Source: Bacteroidota bacterium (GTDB lineage: Bacteria > Bacteroidota > Bacteroidia > Chitinophagales > Chitinophagaceae). Taken from it: a stretch of 64,000 bases of DNA. The notes below the pieces were generated by a model. It did no database searches. It saw only the letters and a list, made by a program, of their open reading frames with translations, and was not told where the DNA came from. This document shows, one piece after another, positions 61,051 through 64,000 of the stretch (position 1 is the first letter of the stretch; each line of letters opens with the position of its first letter). Made by a program: the position numbers and the translations under genes. The stretch lies in assembly GCA_947456625.1 (NCBI GenBank), contig CANGQJ010000002.1:186001-250000 (forward strand). The letters are read 5' to 3'.

Positions 61051-61743
61051 TTAGTAACGCTTTTTAAAATTGCGGTTATTATTATTTCTTCCGCCACCGC
61101 TTCCTCCGCCAGGACCTCTGCCACCAACTTGTCCACCACGGTTTCGATTATTATTTTGCCATCTTCCACCAGCAGGGCGATATTCATCACGCTCAAAATT
61201 TTGATTGCGATGTTTAATATATGGTGTATTACTAAACTCAAGTCCACCACCTGTTATGGAATTTAACTCATTACGAATAGCATCATCTTGAACTAATTCT
61301 TTATGCCAGTTACTATATGCTAGTTTCATATAGTGTGCAATACTGTTTGCAAAACCAGCTTTCTTTTCTTCGTCGGTTTCGGCCATTGCTTTATCAATGA
61401 CCAATTCTAAGTTCTTACCTAAATGCGCATATTTAATTTTGCGTTTAGGGTAAGGTAAAGGGTCGGGCTTTTGCTTATAAGTCTCTTTTGTAGGAATTGG
61501 ATAAGGACTGTCTACATCCAATTTAAAATTGCTCATAAAAAATAAGTGATCCCATAATTTATGCTTGTAGTCCTCAATATTTTTTAATGATGGGTTTAAG
61601 AATCCCATTAACTCAATAACTACTTGAGCCTGCTCTTGACGCTTGGCCTTGTCCTCAATGGTCATAAGATGGTCCACCATCCTTTGAACGTGACGGCCAT
61701 ACTCTCTCATCCCCATTATACTTCTTGCTGTATTGTACTCCAT
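61051..61743 (-). CDS. DUF4290 family protein with RGG-type tail
   Basis: A 230-residue cytoplasmic protein matching the Bacteroidota DUF4290 family: MEYNTARSIMGMREYGRHVQ at the N-terminus and a helical domain to about residue 165. The C-terminal 45 residues are low-complexity, rich in Asn, Arg and Gly (RNRGGQVGGRGPGGGSGGGR), resembling RGG tails that bind RNA. The function of the family is unknown. It is divergent from pheS with a 95-base spacer. An RNA-related role is an inference from the tail only. Confidence 0.88.
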   Translation of the reverse strand: MEYNTARSIMGMREYGRHVQRMVDHLMTIEDKAKRQEQAQVVIELMGFLNPSLKNIEDYKHKLWDHLFFMSNFKLDVDSPYPIPTKETYKQKPDPLPYPKRKIKYAHLGKNLELVIDKAMAETDEEKKAGFANSIAHYMKLAYSNWHKELVQDDAIRNELNSITGGGLEFSNTPYIKHRNQNFERDEYRPAGGRWQNNNRNRGGQVGGRGPGGGSGGGRNNNNRNFKKRY

Positions 61744-61826
61744 GTATTAAATCTTCCGAGTAACAAATGTAAGGGTTTTACGGTTAATTTTTCCCCTGCA
61801 CCTAAAACCAAAGTGTGGTTTTTACG

Positions 61827-61834
61827 TATATTCG
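61827..61834 (+). promoter_or_regulatory. pheS -7 promoter box (TATATTCG)
   Basis: One base off TAnnTTTG, ending exactly 4 bases before the pheS ATG. The same C-variant and spacing occur in front of uvrD. Confidence 0.45.
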
Positions 61835-61838
61835 CAAT

Positions 61839-62879
61839 ATGGAGGAACTGTTACAACAAATAGAGGCCATCAAGGCCGAAATCGCTGCTACGGTGGCAAA
61901 TACCCCGGATGCGGTAGAGCAATACCGTATTAAATACTTAGGAACCAAGGGTTTGGTAAAACAAATCATGGGAGAGATGAAGAATGTGCCTAATGAACAG
62001 AAAAAAGAATTTGGTCAAATATTGAATGCTTTTAAAATTGTAGCAGAAGAAAAAATGATACAATTGCAAGAAGCCTTGGGCGAAAGTGATGAACAAGGGG
62101 GTGCGAAATTTGATTTCACCTTACCTGGCGATCCAGTTGCGGTTGGCACAAGACATCCACTTAATTTAGTCCGCAACCAAATGGTATCCATATTTAAGCG
62201 TTTGGGTTTTGCAGTAGCGGAAGGACCAGAGGTTGAGGATGACTGGCATAATTTTGGTGCCATGAACTTACCTGAGGACCATCCAGCGCGAGATATGCAG
62301 GATACTTTTTATGTACAAGCAGCAAGTGAAAATAATGCAGCCTGGTTGTTAAGAACACATACTAGTAGTGTGCAAGCACGTGTGATGGAAACACAAAAGC
62401 CACCTATTCGTGTAATTTGTCCGGGTCGTGTGTATCGCAATGAAACTATCTCAGCAAGAGCACATTGCTTTTTTCATCAGGTAGAAGGATTGTATATAGA
62501 TGAAAATGTAAGCTTCGCCGATTTAAAACAAACACTCTATTTTTTTGTGCAAGAAATGTTTGGTAAGGATGTAAAAGTAAGATTCCGTCCTAGTTATTTT
62601 CCTTTCACTGAGCCTAGTGCGGAGATGGATATAAGTTGTCAAATATGTGCAGGCAATGGATGTAATATTTGTAAGCACACAGGATGGGTAGAAATTTTAG
62701 GAAGTGGTATGGTGCATCCTAAAGTGTTGGAGAATTTTGGCATAGACCCTGAAAAGTACACTGGCTTTGCATTTGGGATGGGAGTAGAGCGTATTGCGCA
62801 ATTAAAATACCAAGTAAACGATTTACGTTTATACTCTCAAAACGATCTTCGCTTTTTAGAACAGTTCAAGAGCGTTTAG
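61839..62879 (+). CDS. pheS: phenylalanyl-tRNA synthetase alpha subunit
   Basis: Class II synthetase subunit that forms the catalytic part of the PheST tetramer. From the ATG at 61839 it has 346 residues: an N-terminal coiled coil (about 1-85), motif 1 around FAVAEGPEVEDDWHNF, motif 2 in GRVYRNETISARAHCFFHQV (about 197-216) and motif 3 in FAFGMGVERIAQL (about 314-326). Four cysteines in CQICAGNGCNICKHTGW (about 268-284) form a likely zinc knuckle. A GTG eight codons upstream is rejected because a promoter box lies between. The stop abuts the end of higA; pheT is not adjacent. Confidence 0.96.
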   Translation: MEELLQQIEAIKAEIAATVANTPDAVEQYRIKYLGTKGLVKQIMGEMKNVPNEQKKEFGQILNAFKIVAEEKMIQLQEALGESDEQGGAKFDFTLPGDPVAVGTRHPLNLVRNQMVSIFKRLGFAVAEGPEVEDDWHNFGAMNLPEDHPARDMQDTFYVQAASENNAAWLLRTHTSSVQARVMETQKPPIRVICPGRVYRNETISARAHCFFHQVEGLYIDENVSFADLKQTLYFFVQEMFGKDVKVRFRPSYFPFTEPSAEMDISCQICAGNGCNICKHTGWVEILGSGMVHPKVLENFGIDPEKYTGFAFGMGVERIAQLKYQVNDLRLYSQNDLRFLEQFKSV

Positions 62880-63188
62880 TTAAGCAATTTGTTGCTTTTT
62901 GGATTTAAATGGTTTTAGTTTCAAACTTTTATTTAATTGTTCAGCTTCTATCATGTCAAATGAAAGTTGAAGCCTAATCCATATATCCGCGGTACCACCA
63001 AAAACTTTTGCAATTCTTGTAGCAAGTTGTGGTGTAATTGGAGACTTTCTATTTAATACATTCGAAAGTAATGCGCGCGAGATACCTAATAAGCTAGCGG
63101 CATCTGTTATTGTAAGGGCATTTGCAAGAATAACATCTTCTTTGAGAATTTCCCCTGGATGTGTATTATGTTTAATTTTTCTGTTCAT
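62880..63188 (-). CDS. higA: HigA-type antitoxin (XRE family)
   Basis: A 102-residue helix-turn-helix protein of the HigA family: HPGEILKEDV at the N-terminus (about 11-20), the HTH in TITDAASLLGISRALLSNVL (about 27-46) and the WIRLQLSFDM block near 71-80. It neutralises the HigB toxin and represses its own operon. It follows the toxin gene by 8 bases, the higB-higA order typical of this module. A lysine-rich C-terminal tail is not part of the core fold. The stop is directly adjacent to the pheS stop on the other strand. Confidence 0.9.
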   Translation of the reverse strand: MNRKIKHNTHPGEILKEDVILANALTITDAASLLGISRALLSNVLNRKSPITPQLATRIAKVFGGTADIWIRLQLSFDMIEAEQLNKSLKLKPFKSKKQQIA

Positions 63189-63196
63189 TACAAATA

Positions 63197-63481
63197 TTAA
63201 TGATAGTCAACCAGGTTGATATCGTAAATCTTACCATCTTCAAATCTAAAAATAATTCTCCAATTTTCTTTAACTATTACACTCCAATAGTCAATATAAT
63301 TTCCTTTTAACTTATGAATTCCCCAGCTAATAAATGGCAATAAGTCTTGAGGCACTTGTTTTACTACGTGAATGGTATCTAATATGCGTCTTATTTTATC
63401 AATTTGATCTTGAGGTAGCAGTTTTGTGCTACCCGACTCCCAAAACAATTTTAGGCCTTTATGTTTGAAAGTTTTGATCAT
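63197..63481 (-). CDS. higB: HigB-type toxin (RelE/ParE superfamily)
   Basis: From the ATG at 63481 the protein has 94 residues and reads FKHKGLKLFWESGSTK at the start and NWRIIFRFEDGKIYDINLVDYH at the end, the HigB pattern of ribosome-dependent mRNA interferases. The GIHKLKGNYIDYWSVIV segment gives the expected basic strand. A longer frame starting at 63547 adds 22 residues unlike any HigB and is rejected. A TACTTTTA box lies 3 bases before the ATG. The toxin appears intact. Confidence 0.9.
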   Translation of the reverse strand: MIKTFKHKGLKLFWESGSTKLLPQDQIDKIRRILDTIHVVKQVPQDLLPFISWGIHKLKGNYIDYWSVIVKENWRIIFRFEDGKIYDINLVDYH

Positions 63482-63565
63482 ATGTAAAAGTATTCTTTGA
63501 GAATTGATAAATAAAATAAAACGATTTGAAGATTTTCTAAAAAACAAGGTTTATTTTTATTTAAG

Positions 63566-64000
63566 ATGCTACACAACACAAAGGGAATTGTACTTCGCGT
63601 AACTAAGTATGGAGATACGAGTTTAATTATGACGGCGTATACCGAGCTTTTTGGTTTACAACAATATATTATTAAAGGCGTTAGAACCACTAGCAAAAAA
63701 GGAGCAAACAAAGCGGTGTATTATCAGCCGGCTGCCATTTTGCAAATGGAAGTGTACCATAGTCCCATGAAAGGATTGCAAATGGTAAAGGAAGTAAACT
63801 GGGATACTATTTATCAAAATATTTATTCTGATGTAGTCCGAAATGCAATAGCTACCTATATTGTAGAGATTTTACAACAAACCCTCCAACCTGAACCGCA
63901 ACCCGAATTATTTTATTTAATTGAAGATACTTTCAAGCAATTAGATAAAGGAGATGCTGCATTGGCAAGTAATTTGCCTATTTATTTTCTTATTCATTTA
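63566..64000 (+). CDS. recO: DNA repair protein RecO, N-terminal part (3' truncated by window edge)
   Basis: RecO loads RecA onto SSB-coated DNA together with RecF/RecR. The first 145 residues are visible and the frame is open at the window end. The N-terminal OB-fold is clear: LHNTKGIVLRVTKYGDTSLI (about 2-21), then YTELFGLQQYIIKGVR with the family's F-G-x-x-x-x-x-x-K-G-x-R pattern (about 26-41), then the start of the helical domain. The ATG at 63566 has a TATTTTTA box 6 bases upstream. It is divergent from the HigBA pair. Confidence 0.92.
   Translation, partial: MLHNTKGIVLRVTKYGDTSLIMTAYTELFGLQQYIIKGVRTTSKKGANKAVYYQPAAILQMEVYHSPMKGLQMVKEVNWDTIYQNIYSDVVRNAIATYIVEILQQTLQPEPQPELFYLIEDTFKQLDKGDAALASNLPIYFLIHL

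Noticed and set aside
1..64000. tRNA genes, rRNA, CRISPR arrays, insertion sequences, prophage or integrase genes
   Set aside because: None was found: intergenic spaces are short and AT-rich, and no transposase, integrase or regular spaced repeats were seen.

Overview
The window is a compact, AT-rich chromosomal segment from a member of the Bacteroidota. The phylum call rests on TAnnTTTG promoter boxes in front of many genes, near absence of Shine-Dalgarno sequences, many Bacteroidota-type secreted proteins (signal peptides ending in AQ, lipoproteins), DUF4290, DUF4369/TlpA and GH3-family proteins, and the LpxD/LptB/KdsB lipid A-core genes of a Gram-negative envelope. Gene content fits Chitinophagales/Chitinophagaceae best, but that finer placement is only an impression. 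About 64 genes were found, mostly housekeeping. No tRNA, rRNA, CRISPR array, insertion sequence or prophage was seen.

Layout. 1-6.5 kb: the tail of a PlsC-like acyltransferase, methylglyoxal synthase, a secreted M28 peptidase, then uvrB-pnuC-nadR-like kinase (DNA repair plus nicotinamide riboside salvage). 6.5-10 kb, leftward: GH3-family protein, LysE exporter, a secreted unknown, MtgA. 10-14.3 kb: suhB-like phosphatase and thiL rightward; recX, omega-amidase and nagA leftward. 14.4-19.7 kb rightward: dnaN, a sterol-desaturase-family hydroxylase, kdsB, a sugar-porter MFS and a KdnB-like Kdo 8-oxidase. 19.8-25.5 kb: a complete RND efflux operon (adaptor, pump, outer-membrane channel) behind a perfect 14-bp palindrome. 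25.5-32.9 kb leftward: Nfu-type Fe-S scaffold, UvrD helicase, OmpA lipoprotein, acyltransferase, MnmH, a glycosyltransferase and MsrB. 33-37.8 kb: adk; fabG, a second GH3 protein and lptB leftward; metF. 37.8-47.9 kb: a TlpA-like protein, RlmD-type methyltransferase, two rhomboid-family proteins (the second apparently dead), an EEP-family phosphatase/nuclease, cysS, MerC-like protein, SCO1, an epimerase and LpxD.

47.9-48.3 kb is the only long gap. It holds a promoter, a short structured leader and a terminator before an RluE-type pseudouridine synthase gene, so it may be an attenuator or a small RNA. 48.3-55.1 kb: rluE-like, lysS, an M20 amidohydrolase, an HSDL2-like dehydrogenase, gmk and an S10-like peptidase. 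55.2-58.1 kb is the most unusual locus: an HxlR regulator divergent from three tandem secreted proteins of unknown function that look related to one another. 58.2-64 kb: a GT4 glycosyltransferase, an Omp85-like barrel, a lipoprotein, a DUF4290 protein with an RGG-type tail, pheS, a HigBA toxin-antitoxin pair and the start of recO.

Across the window, several genes have a -7 box only 4-5 nt before the start codon, which predicts leaderless mRNAs. Most convergent gene pairs abut or overlap.
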